DNA of 64,000 nt from Malus domestica (lineage: Eukaryota > Streptophyta > Magnoliopsida > Rosales > Rosaceae). Under the pieces are notes generated by a model, which saw only the letters and a program-made list of their open reading frames with translations, was not told the origin of the DNA and did not search any database. Of this stretch, positions 42,053 through 52,825 are shown piece by piece. The stretch's first letter is position 1; the number at the start of each line of letters is the position of its first letter. The stretch is taken from contig NC_091673.1 in assembly GCF_042453785.1 (NCBI RefSeq), positions 7,647,001 through 7,711,000 of the forward strand, given 5' to 3'. The position numbers and the translations under genes are program-made.

Positions 42053-43944
42053 CTAGCCATGCCGACCAAAGGTATCATTCCGTTCATGGAGAACAAAAGG
42101 TTTGGATGGACCGTATGTTCCGTCCTGTGTCTCTTGAGACTCAAGTAGCTGGTTCCAACAATCTGAGCAAAGCAACTCCAAACAAAATGTTTCCTCATAT
42201 TCACAATCATTAACGCACCGACCACACTGAATACACCTCCCTATGCAAAGTGTGCAGGCCCTGCATACCTGAGTTGGATGTTCTTTCCTTTGACAAGCCT
42301 CGGCAGGGCAATCATAGACAAGCCTCAGGTTCTGGCATCTGGGGCACATTTCAATATCAATGTCGCTATCATCATCAGAGGGCAGGTAAAAGTTCCCTCT
42401 GTGATAAAAGTGTGGCTTGCGTGAATTAGGCTGCATCTGACTGTCAGTTCGCAACAAGAACTTCAATTCTTCAAAATGCTTCTGTGTCACACCATATAGT
42501 CCACCAATTCGTAAATGCCTCACACCTTGTGCACCCTTAGAATTGAAAGCCTTTAAGCTATTCACGATGCCCTCAATACTGAGTCTAGTACATCCTGGCA
42601 CGCTCAACTGCACAAACAAAGGGAACGTTTAAATGAAGTTAATGAGCTTGAAAAACAATCAAATTTTTCTTCACTAGAGTTAACTTTGGTGCGATGGCAA
42701 GTGCCTTCGCCCATGAGCGGTAGGTCTCGGGTTCGAGACTTGGGAGCAGCCTCTCCATAAAATGGGGGTAAGGCTAGCCGACATTCACCTCTCCCAGACC
42801 CTGCGTAAAGCGGGAGCCTTGTGCACTGGGTACGACCTTTTTTAGAGTTAACTTTGAGCACAAGTCAAAGAAATTTAAGGTAAACAAGTAATAACCATGA
42901 ATGGTGGTGCAGAGATATATATTTCTTGTAAAGAGACAATAATAAAAAAAAATTGAAGGAAAAAACACTTGCAATTGTTGAGATAAAATCCAGAAGCCAA
43001 AAACTAACCTTGGTTAGCCTGGGATTACTTTCAAGCACACGCTTCAGACCATCATCAGTGATCCTTGGGCACTCCACTAGGCTCAAGCTCTGCAGATTTC
43101 CTTGAGCCCGATCGGTTAATTGCAAGAGAACATCATCGGTAATCTTCTCGTTCAGCGGTTGATCTATGTGAATATTTCTCCACAAAAGGGGGTCACCGCG
43201 AACTGTAGAACGGAGAGATCTGCAAGTACCTTCTACATGAAGAAGATCCTGCACCCCCAGATAACTAAGGGCAAACATCATCGCCCCATGAGGAGCTCCT
43301 CCATCACCACCAGCGCAAATCCCATAGCCATGCTGGACTTCTACATTTTGCTGATTGGAAAAACCACAACTTTCATTGCCCAAATTCAGAACATCAGCGA
43401 CTGGACATGCTGATCCAAAATCGCTGTGTAAGGACGCATCACCAACTCCCTTCTCTTTTGAGCACCCACAGAATCCACTTGCTACATTAGCCTTGTGATC
43501 AACCCCAATTTTCCCAGGGAATGCCTGGAACCTCATAGCATTATTCCAGATAAAATTCAATTCCGCGAAAAGTTCGTAGTTATCATTACTTGTCCCCACC
43601 TCATCCCTTCTGTAACCACCATAGTCCGCTTCCAAATCCTCAAGCCAGCCCGTGATAGCCGTAAACGTGGTACTTATATCCATGCCAAAAGGGTCCGAAG
43701 GCAATAGATCAAGAATGTCATTTGAAACTGGATCCTGTGAGCAACTCCTATCACATCTATCTCTTCCATAATCAAAGCAATCATTCACTTCCCGGTTTGA
43801 ATGCCAAGGCCTACCAAAACCATCTCCATTCCTCTCAGGTATACCCTCCACGAGGTACCCATTGGCAATCCTCATTGGAGAAACCAAATTGTCCTCGGAC
43901 AGATGCCCCGGAAAGATTGGTCGATGGGAAAAATTCAAAGCCAT
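42053..43944 (-). CDS. SKIP14: F-box protein SKIP14-like
   Basis: F-box proteins are the substrate-recognition subunits of SCF ubiquitin ligases. Two coding exons, 43944-43009 and 42607-42053, total 1491 nt (496 residues), in line with SKIP14. The start MALNFSHRPIFPGHLSED was preferred over an upstream in-frame ATG at 43992 because the family begins MALNF. The F-box-like region is near residues 225-280 (FALSYLGVQDLLHVEGTCRS, DPLLWRNIHID), followed by leucine-rich repeat-like segments (LQSLSLVECPRITDDGLKRV). The C-terminus has a cysteine-rich cluster (CPRCQNLRLVYDC, CRACTLCIGRCIQCGRCVND) that probably binds zinc. The single coding intron carries a SINE. The 5' leader likely extends to about 44.6 kb. 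Confidence 0.93.
42689..42842 (+). mobile_element. tRNA-derived (Au-like) SINE in the SKIP14 intron
   Basis: The body begins GTGCGATGGCAAGTGCCTTC (A-box region), has a B box GGGTTCGAGACT at 42729-42740, and ends in GGGTACGACC followed by a T run, as Au-type plant SINEs do. The direct repeat TAGAGTTAACTTTG (14 bp) flanks it at 42675-42688 and 42843-42856. It is on the opposite strand to the host gene and about 75 nt from the 3' splice site. The B box makes it look like a tRNA gene, but no acceptor stem is formed. Confidence 0.88.
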
Positions 43945-45100
43945 TGAATATACACCCCGACCAAATTTCTCTCTACATAAGTCTATACACAAACCCTAGA
44001 TTTTTGAACCCTTTTTCTCTCTTTTTTTTTTTCGATTAACCAAGTAAGTGTGGGAAAAATTAGAAAAATATGTAACAAGGGGAAGGAAGATCTAACAAGA
44101 AAACCCTCAATTTCTGATGGCAAACTAAAACGACGCCCAAAAATTTCACAGAGTCTCTTGCAAATAACCTAAAATCAGCTGGAATGGAAACGAAAAAACC
44201 AACGCCGTAACCAATTTATCTACAGAGATAAGAATCAAAGAATTTAACTTTTTTTGGGGGTTTTTTTATTCGACTAACCTAGGGTTTATACGAAACGACA
44301 AAAAAACAGATACCCAATAGAGAACGGATCAAAGAAACAAAGTTTCGATAAATTGGAAGGAGAAACTGATAATTCGAGGGATACCCAAATGAAATCAAAT
44401 CAGAAACAAATCGAAACAATTACCACCAACCCTAGTTTTTGCTCTGACGAACGCAATCGACAAACCAAAGCCGCCTCCTGGTACCGAACCCTCGCAGAAT
44501 AAGAAGACGAAGGAGAAAAAGATATCAGCTTTCTGCTCGATTCGATTGAAATTGTAGGGCTTTCAGAACATTCTGCTCTTTTCCGAGGTGGGGAATCGAT
44601 CCGAACAGAGGACGAGCGCTTGTCGATCGAGTTCAGAGAGAGAGAGAGAAGGAGAAACGCCTAGAAAATTGAATAAACGTGTAGAAATAATAAAAAAAAG
44701 AGGCGAGAAAAATATTAAGGGAAGAGAGAGAAAGTGAAGGGTGAGGGTGAATTGTCCAATTTAGGAGAGAGAGGGTGGGGAGAAGGACACGTGTCGGTAG
44801 TTGGAAAGAGTTACTGCTTCTTCGCAGTAAGATATGGCGGGAGGAGGAATCCTTGTTTCGCTCTGATTCCCAAGTGCCTCTCGCCTTCTCCCCCGCCCCC
44901 ATCTCTCGCTCTCTTTCAACTCTCTCACCTTCCAAATTAAATTAATTAATATCTTTTTTTATATTAATAATTACACCTTGTATTTCAGGTTTTTTGCCAA
45001 TTGGGTCTCCATTTTTTGAAATTGGACAAAGGGAAAATTTTGAATTACGAATTGTACACTATAACTTAAGAAATTAATGGAAAATAAATAAGAACATTGT
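43945..45100. other. Upstream region of the SKIP14 gene
   Basis: Probable 5' untranslated and promoter sequence of the minus-strand F-box gene. It includes a GA/CT repeat at about 44636-44655 and an AT-rich tract after 44940. The opposing ORFs at 44633-44940 lie in low-complexity GA-rich sequence and are not supported. Confidence 0.5.
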
Positions 45101-45106
45101 TTAAGA

Positions 45107-45499
45107 AAAGTATACCCTTTAAATGTAAAAAAATAACTCACGTAACACATTTTGACATCTAGTTAAGCAATATATACTCAAAGAATATTTCCATATGAAA
45201 ACAAAAATCACTTGATATTTTAATGAAACGAAAGCTCAGTGAAAATTACCATTTTCTTAATGTATTTTATTTTTCCTTTTTGTCTTAGTAAAATTCTTAT
45301 TTATGAAAACTATACTTTTTAAATGTATAAAAATATAACTCACATAACACATTTTGGCATCTAATTAAGCAATATACACTCAACAAATATTTTCGTATGA
45401 AAACATAAATTACCTGATATTATTAACGAAACGAGAGCTCAGTGAGAATTACCATTTTCTTAATGCACTTTTTTACCCTTTTTGTCTTAGTAAAAATTG
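45107..45499. repeat. Two-copy tandem duplication of about 200 bp
   Basis: 45107-45295 and 45307-45499 align end to end: AAGTATACCCTTTAAATG, ATAACTCACGTAACACATTT, AAGCAATATATACTCAA, GAAACGAAAGCTCAGTGA and CTTTTTGTCTTAGTAAAA all recur in order with moderate divergence. There is no coding potential. Confidence 0.85.
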
Positions 45500-45655
45500 G
45501 ATTTGGGTTTCCATTTGTGACCGTTTGACGTTGCACATCAGGTGGAGGGTAAATAAGTCATTGAGGATGGGAGGTTTACAGTTTGGTGGGTGAGCGTAAG
45601 TTGGAGGGAAGAGAGGCCGTGTTTGGGAATGTGTGTTGGTAGAGTTTCTTTCTGT

Positions 45656-45889
45656 TTGGAGGTTCGATCTTCTCCGAATTCTCTTTGTGAGAGGATTCTG
45701 ATAATTTTTAAATCGTGTCCGTTCATCATACATTGTGAGATTAAAAATTATTTTAAATAATTTTATTTAAAATTAAATATTTTATTTAAAATTAAACATG
45801 AACAATACATGATAAAAACTGATCGTACAATATACGATAAACCAACCCAACGAATGAATTCCAGAATCCTCGGATCCTCTTTCCTGCTT
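45656..45889. mobile_element. AT-rich MITE, family shared with 51868-52090
   Basis: The outer parts are complementary (GAGAGGATTCTG against CAGAATCCTCGGATCCTCT). The middle contains TTTAAAATTAAACATGAACA and CGTACAATATACGATAAA, which correspond in order to TTTAAATTTAAACACAAATA and CGTATATATACGATAAA at 51970-52030. No target duplication was settled. Confidence 0.55.
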
Positions 45890-45999
45890 CCAAGCGGTCA
45901 AGTTGCTGACGTGTCACACAGGGACCCACTTTTACGCGTGGTAGATTTAATTGGGCCTCGATGGCTTTCGGCATTATCTATTAGGATAATCCGAACCCT

Positions 46000-47371
46000 A
46001 CCCCTTTCCCAAGTTTTTCTTTTTCTTCCGTCAAAAGTTCAAAAACCCCTTGGGGAAGTTCATCTTTCCTTTTTCGTCCTAACCCCTTTCACAAGTGAAT
46101 TTACATTTTTACCCTTTTTGTATGTTGATTTATTTATTCATTCATTTGGTTATTTAGGTGAATTGATTGATTTATTTGTTTTGTTGCTTTGTTTATTGGT
46201 TGGTTGTTGATATGTGGGGCTTGAAAATGGAGAGGTAATGAAAATCTATTGTATAGTCTAACCAAAATATAACAAATTACTTTTAGTGGAAATTAATATT
46301 ATTTTTTTGTTTATAAAAATGAAAAATAAGAAGAAATTAATGGCTTTGAAATGGTCCAAGCCTTGGAGGAGAAGTAATGAAAAAAAATGTGTAGATTGAT
46401 ATTTTTTCTCAAGTGCGTTAATTGAACTTTTATATAATACAGATATATCATTGAAACGTTGATGATAGAATTGATATTGCTGATACGTCAATACTTCGAC
46501 TTTTAAAAACGTTGATATGGTTGTTGATGTTTTGTCGATAAACTGAACAGAAAAATGCAAATAAACCTTAACAAATAAGCACTTAGATGAACACATTCTA
46601 GAATGTTTTCGGCTTTTAACCAATATAAAAGAGATGCTTAAAACAAAATAATGAATAAAAACAGTAGGAAATATATGTATAAATAAATAAGTTTATTTCT
46701 TGGACGTTAAGGAGAGAGACGGGAGGGTGACCAATTTCAAGGGCCAAGAAATCTTGATAACTTGGAGTTCTCAAAGATGCTCTTTCGGCAAGCATCTCAC
46801 AACTCACATTCTCAAGGAAATCCGCACTTCCAAGGCATCTGCACATTTCACGCCACTAAACAAATCCATTCCCCGCTCAAGCACAAAAAATGCCCGTGAG
46901 ATTTCTGGTGCATGCATTCACAACGCATGAAGCTTTGGCATCCGGTAACACGGGGACGGAGATAAAGAGACTTGCTTGAAACGGGACAAAAACTGTCAAA
47001 TTTATCACGCGTTGCTACGGAAAAATAAAAACAAAGGTTTTATATTATTCGCTTGGACGCTACAATGGTGTCCCGACGGGTGCATGTAATGTAAGAACTC
47101 ATGGAGTTGGGCACAATACGTAACAAAATACACCAAATTGGAATAATGGAGTGAAACATCAAATCACAGCTGAAATTCACAAGACATAAAAATCAAGTTC
47201 TGAACCCATTTTCCTATGAAATTCGTCATTTTTGATCGTCTTGAATCAGAAGCAGAAAAAAGGCCAATAATTTAACTACAAAATCTCTCTCTAGTCACTA
47301 GGGCACCAAATTAAATTGTCTAATTCTGCAACCTGTCACAAAAATCAACCCGGAAAATTGGATCCTTATCA
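46000..47371. other. Intergenic and SRP72 3' region
   Basis: This is AT-rich DNA; the last 200-300 bp are probably the SRP72 3' untranslated region. ORFs on both strands at 46616-46930 overlap each other and have no recognisable motif. I see nothing further. Confidence 0.5.
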
Positions 47372-50300
47372 CTAGTTCCTAGATTTTTTTCGCGACTTTG
47401 ATGAAGAAGGCTTGGATGGCTCTGCAACTGCATTTTGGGAGGCTCCTTTTGAGGTAGCTGCTTGGTTTGATTTTGTGTTTGAAGTGTTGGAAGCGGCACC
47501 AGTTTCATGTTTATCTCTAGCTACAGAACCCTGGGAGCCTCTTACCTGAGCTGCTCTTTTATCCTTTCTCTTGGGCCTGTAACTTGACCTTTCTCTCTTG
47601 GGGAGCCACCTCTCGGGATCTGGCGGTGGCCCCGGGTTTGCAGGGTCAAACCCTTTAGGATACTTTGGCTTTCTCTTTCTCTTTCTCTTTGCCTTGGCCT
47701 TAGTCTTCCCCTCATCATATGTCTCCGTGATCTTAACATGAGATACACCCTCATTGTGTTTGGCCCCAGAAGTCTTCTCCAGACTATCCACATTGACCCC
47801 CTTCAAACCTGGTAACGGTTTCAGCTTCTGCTCATAAGCTTCTGCCTTCTTAACATCCACACGAGCAACTGTAGTTACAAGCCCAACCAATGCTTCCACA
47901 CTTCCATGGCTTTTCACAAGCTCCTCATATAGACGGGCAGCCTCCTCTTCTCGGCCATGCCGGAGCTTGAACGAAGCAGCCTCTTGCATTAAAACGCTAA
48001 GCTTATTGTCCTCAGTCATGGCATTTGACCACCAGTTGATTGCAGCATCAAGAACAGCAGTTGCACCATCAATGTCCCCGGCACGCTCTCTAAGAGACAC
48101 AAGAGTAGCAACAGTGGCAGGCATGTGCTGTATATCAGGTATCTTACCAAGAGACTCAGCTGCAATAAGAGGGTGGCCAGCAGCAGCAGCAACCTGTGCC
48201 CTCACTAAGAGAACCACCTTGGATTTGTCAGGGAACTTCTTGGAAAACTGCCCTAAAATTTCTTCAGCTTTCCCAGCCCTGTTCTCTCTTACAAAAACTG
48301 CAGCTTGAAGTAACACAGGCATCACGCTATCAGGAAACATGTCAGGCAGTGCAGCAACGATTTCTCGAGCCTGTAAATTTGAAGCAAAGAGTTGAGATCA
48401 GCAAAGGGGAGCTGGAGCACCAATAATGGCCTACTTATGTGATAGATTCACAGCATAGTACTCGAAAAGACATAAAAAGCAAAGAGAAAGACCTGATCCA
48501 TTTTATTCGCATGGAGTAGTAGAAGAACCCGGTTCACGTATATTGATTCTTTTTGTTTTGGTGAAAGCTTGTTGTCTAGTCCAGGAGTCATATGGAAGTT
48601 TTGCTTGTCCTTATCTTTTAGTCGATCAAGTTTCTTCAGGCCATCAGAAACATCTCTTGGACCTCTCAAAGCAATGAGGTTGTTGACTGCCACACCAAGC
48701 GATACCTCATCTGCCATATCTTGTTTAATAATGTCCGTATAAGCTTCGATGGCCTCTTGTTTCTGCCCAAGAAGCTGTTGGAAGAAGTTAATTTTCATCA
48801 GTGGCTATTGGATTCCTAACTTTGCAAAAGATAAGAGAAAATTCTACTTAACATTACAATATTACCTGCTGAACATAGGCCAACTGGACAGCTATTGGCG
48901 CCAATTCAATTTGTATTTTGTCTTCAGGTACATTATCAGAGAAGAGTTCTTCCTGGCCAATTCTGAGATACCAAGTGATTCACCTCCATCAGTTCATTCT
49001 CACTTTCAGATAAGAGTTTCTATAGCTCAATTTGTATTGTATAAACACAATGAAAGGCTGTTTAGTAGCAAAGTGAATGGTGGTTTTAAGAATATTACTA
49101 AAGGGACACGTTGAACTAAAATACAAAAACAATTCATGAGAAATTATTACTGAGGGAGGAAATGATTAACACTTTTACATATGACTTTATCAGGGGATTA
49201 ATGAGGGGAAAACCAGATCTACACAAAAACTTTTTAGTCCGTGATACTTAGGCTCAAAATTTCTTCAAAAGATACTCTAAAATCAATCCAAACAAAATTT
49301 ATAGCGTTGTATTACAAATTAAGGACAGAGAAATAGTAACAACCAAAAGCATTTACTGCCTAAAATATGACTTGCTTGGGAGTTGTCAAATTCAACAAAT
49401 AAAAGTAACATTTTACCTTCTGGCTTTCAGAAGGAGCTGCTCTGCCTCTGTATACTTTTGCAATTGAACCAAAGAACAGGCAGTGTTGAATGCAAGCATA
49501 AAACTGTTAGTTGCTTTAACCCCAAGTGCTTCCAGTGTACGTTTAACTTCAGATGCCCTTCCAGCTGCAACCAAACTAGCTGCAGAATTTATCTCTAACA
49601 ATTCGACCTTGGGTTTTGGAAGGTTCTGATATATATCAATACAAGCATCCATCTTTCCTGAGCGAAATAAAATCTGGGATTCTAATATCATGGTTACAGA
49701 ATCTCTCTCTTGCCTCTTCAAGGACTCGAGAGCTTCATCTAGCTTGTTATTTCTGTATAAGCAGTATGCCTATTTAGGAACACAGAAAAAAGAAAAGAAC
49801 ATCAATGAGAAATATTTATGTGTGTCTTTAAAGCATTTTGCGCAACTAAACATACAACCAGAACCATCAGATAAATATGATGATGGACTTGCTCTCGGTA
49901 CATTGTTCAAATCAGATAAATTAATTCTCAAATGTGGGAGGAGACATGTAAGTATTTGAACAGGAATTCTATGCTTATTCCACTCAAACCAACAACGCTA
50001 ACCACCCGCAATTTGTAATTTCAAATTTCGTGCAGTTAGTAGTTACACTACTATATATTCCATAGACGTAGGTGCATTCTAAGTAATCAATACATAAACA
50101 AATTATATGGTGTATATATAAAAATCAAGATTCTGAATTTCTAAGATATTCTTGCATTCAAATGTGAATCGACCTCGTCTAACAAATATCAGACACGTTG
50201 GTAAACCCTAACCCTGAAAATTTACAAGGTACCAACCACAATCACGGGTTTGTACCATATCGGCGGAAATGCCGATGAAATTATGCTATTGATTTTTACA

Positions 50301-50910
50301 ATGTACCAACCATAATCACGGGTTTGTACCATATCGGTGGAAGTGCCAATGTAACTATGCTATTGAATTTTTTCTAAATCACCAGCTATCTTCCATTTCA
50401 CTAGTTATATATAACCAATGGCTGAACAGAAAAGACTTAATAACAAACAAGTAACATAATGCAGCGAAAATAACCAAAATTTACCGCTGATTGCTAAGAA
50501 ATAATCGAAGTTACGAACCTCAAAGAAGCTGAAATCCGCGGGAGGACTCTTGGAAGATCGAATCGTGGAAAGGGCGGCGTCAATGTCGTCGGCCTTGATC
50601 AAGGCCACGACCTTGCATCGAAGTGCGTCCTCATCGCCACGGTTAATCGAGAGAACTGCGATACGTTACCAAAAAAAATCACAATTACGCAACTTAATTT
50701 GGAATTACAATCCAAATTTCAGGAAAAAACGAGATTAGATATTGAATTAACGAGGAGGAGGTTATAACCTTGATCTGCAACCTTGACGGCATTTTCGAAT
50801 TCGGATTCCTCGATGTGCTTATTGAGAGAACTGAAGAGATCTTCAAGTGAAGGCGGCGGCTGCTGCGGCGACGCGGCGGCGCGCTGCTTGTCTTTGCCTT
50901 TCGGAGGCAT
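47372..50910 (-). CDS. SRP72: Signal recognition particle subunit SRP72
   Basis: SRP72 forms a dimer with SRP68 on SRP RNA and is needed to deliver ribosomes making secretory proteins to the ER. Six coding exons on the minus strand, 50910-50769, 50655-50519, 49769-49417, 48962-48866, 48774-48493 and 48370-47372, total 2010 nt (669 residues), the usual plant length. Residues 1-520 are TPR-type helical repeats (AYCLYRNNKLDEALESLKRQ, NTACSLVQLQKYTEAEQLLL, YVQQLLGQKQEAIEAYTDII). Near residues 560-610 a lysine-rich stretch precedes the conserved RNA-binding motif GPPPDPERWLPKRERSSYRP. The tail is Ser/Lys/Asn-rich and disordered-looking. All exon phases close, so the gene appears intact. Confidence 0.95.
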
Positions 50911-51079
50911 TGGATTTTCTCGCTTGCCAAACAGACGACAGAGAAAAGTGTCCGAATGCAGAGATGTATCGGATTCGGCCGAGTGGTACCATCGAATGGA
51001 CTACTTGACTACACCAACGGGTCGGGTAAGGACCATTCAATCCAGTTTTTTGGGCTTCAAGGTCCAATATTTAGTCTGA

Positions 51080-51867
51080 CAGTCTGCGAAAATGACGGGC
51101 CCGTGTAAGGGAGTTCCTTGTAAGTTGTAACCTTCAACCTTGTAAATGGAAAATGGTAGTGCTATCAATACACATTTTTTTACTTTTCACATATTCTGCT
51201 TAATTTTTGGACTTTTGATTGAACTAATTAAAGAATATCAACAAAAGAATATCAACAAAAATGTGCGAGAGATAAAAAATAAAAAAAGTATGCGAGTAGA
51301 GATATCCAATGGAAAAATAGAATCCTTGCAAAATTATAATTCATTATTATTATCATCCGAAATAATCATATACAATTAATTTTTATAACTATGAACTAGG
51401 GCATGCTGATCTTTTTAATCGCTAATAACAGTTTCTTCGTTACGTAATTAAACGAATTAAAATCACAAAAATAATGAGCTAATTTTTTTTTAAACATAAA
51501 AAATATTTACATCTAGATGTGGCATAGGCGTCGATCTGCCTGTTTAGATTATGGAATCTAATATTTTGATAATTAAAATTTAAAATTTGAATGAAAAACA
51601 TGTAGATAGATAAAAGACTGAATATTAACGTCTGAATAAGAGAATAACTCGTTATAGATGTTATTTTTATTGTGTACTATATAATATGACACACATTTTG
51701 CATGTGTACAACATGGTCCGTGTTTCCTCTTCATTTTATATTTTTTGATAACTCAATCTAATTCTGCCAAGTCCTAACTTCTACTAACTACAACAAATTG
51801 AATGAAGGGTAATTGCTTCTTAAAGTTAGGAGTTCTTGTTCAACATATTAATATGTATGTGCTGTGG
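51080..51867. other. Intergenic, no gene recognised
   Basis: AT-rich DNA upstream of SRP72 with only short ORFs lacking motifs. Promoter elements of the minus-strand gene probably lie next to 50910, but no specific one can be supported. Confidence 0.55.
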
Positions 51868-52090
51868 ACAGGGATTTGGATTCCATCCGGATCCAAATTG
51901 TGGGGATCATAGGATTCTTACATCCTAATCATTTATTGTATATTATAGGGTTAAAAATTATTTGAATTTTTTTATTTAAATTTAAACACAAATAATATCT
52001 AACGAAAACTAACCGTATATATACGATAAAGATACGAGGATTTCTAAAATTCCCAAGAAATGATCCATGGATCCTCATCCTGTCGACAGG
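51868..52090. mobile_element. AT-rich MITE, related to 45656-45889
   Basis: The ends GGACAGGGATTTGGATTC and GATCCTCATCCTGTC are imperfectly complementary, and the AT-rich middle corresponds to that of the 45656-45889 element. Borders are approximate. GGATCC-type blocks occur near both ends. Confidence 0.5.
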
Positions 52091-52825
52091 TTAACATAGG
52101 GTCCCACTTCTTTACCACCATTCACTAAACTTTCAATTCATAACCATCCACAATTTGCAATAATATATTTAATTAAGTACTTACACCTATCTACCTACTC
52201 TCATGCTTGTGGAGTACACCTAATCAAAATCTACTCACCCATTCTCAACCATAACTCAAAAATATAATAAAAACATATTTTTCAATTCATAATGTTACAG
52301 AAAAAAAAAAAATCCATATTCTTCAGTGGCTATAGTCTAGTGATAATAAAAAAACGTATTCAAAAACTAAATTATGGGTGTTAAAATCACTAATTATAAT
52401 TGTTTTACATTTGAAACTAGTATTTTTGAGTGCGGATAGCAAATGAAACAAAGTTATAGCTCCATTACTGTTAGTCAAGAGCATACACTTCTGCATTCGA
52501 GGTTCGAAGATGTTTTCCGCCTCTGTGATAGAAATAATAAATTGTTTTTTTTTAAATTGCAAAAATAAAATTGGATCCAAACCGGGTCATTCAATGGCCC
52601 AAACCCACTCCCCAATTTAATAACCCCAAAATTAAGGAAAAGCAAGGGCCGAGATTGCGCCATCTGACAAGGATAGGCCTCCAACAATTTCAAAATATTT
52701 ATATCGCCCGGCTCGTTAAAATTGGGTCAACAAATTGCCTCTCTTTTCCGCCTATGAGTCTATGACATATAGTTTCCCTCCCTCGCAATTGCCGTTTGGT
52801 GAGAGAGAAAAAAAGCACTAAGCAA
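52091..52825. other. Intergenic, promoter side of the M3 peptidase gene
   Basis: No coding sequence is recognised. The ORFs at 52323-52765 are short and lie on conflicting strands. The final 100 bp (about 52740-52825) are probably the 5' leader of the peptidase gene. Confidence 0.5.

Noticed and set aside
42700-42760. tRNA-like sequence with B box
   Set aside because: There is no complete cloverleaf or acceptor stem, and it is part of a SINE with a 14-bp target duplication.
43945-43992. Upstream in-frame ATG for SKIP14
   Set aside because: SKIP14 proteins begin with MALNF, found at 43944; the extra 16 residues look like leader sequence.
44633-44940. Arg/Glu-rich minus ORF and opposing plus ORF
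   Set aside because: It is GA-rich low-complexity sequence upstream of SKIP14, with no family match.
46616-46930. Overlapping ORFs on both strands that might be a gene fragment
   Set aside because: No motif was recognisable and neither strand has splice-compatible neighbours. Left as intergenic.
47542-48426. Other-frame and antisense ORFs over SRP72
   Set aside because: They are shadows of the last SRP72 exon, which has clear family motifs.
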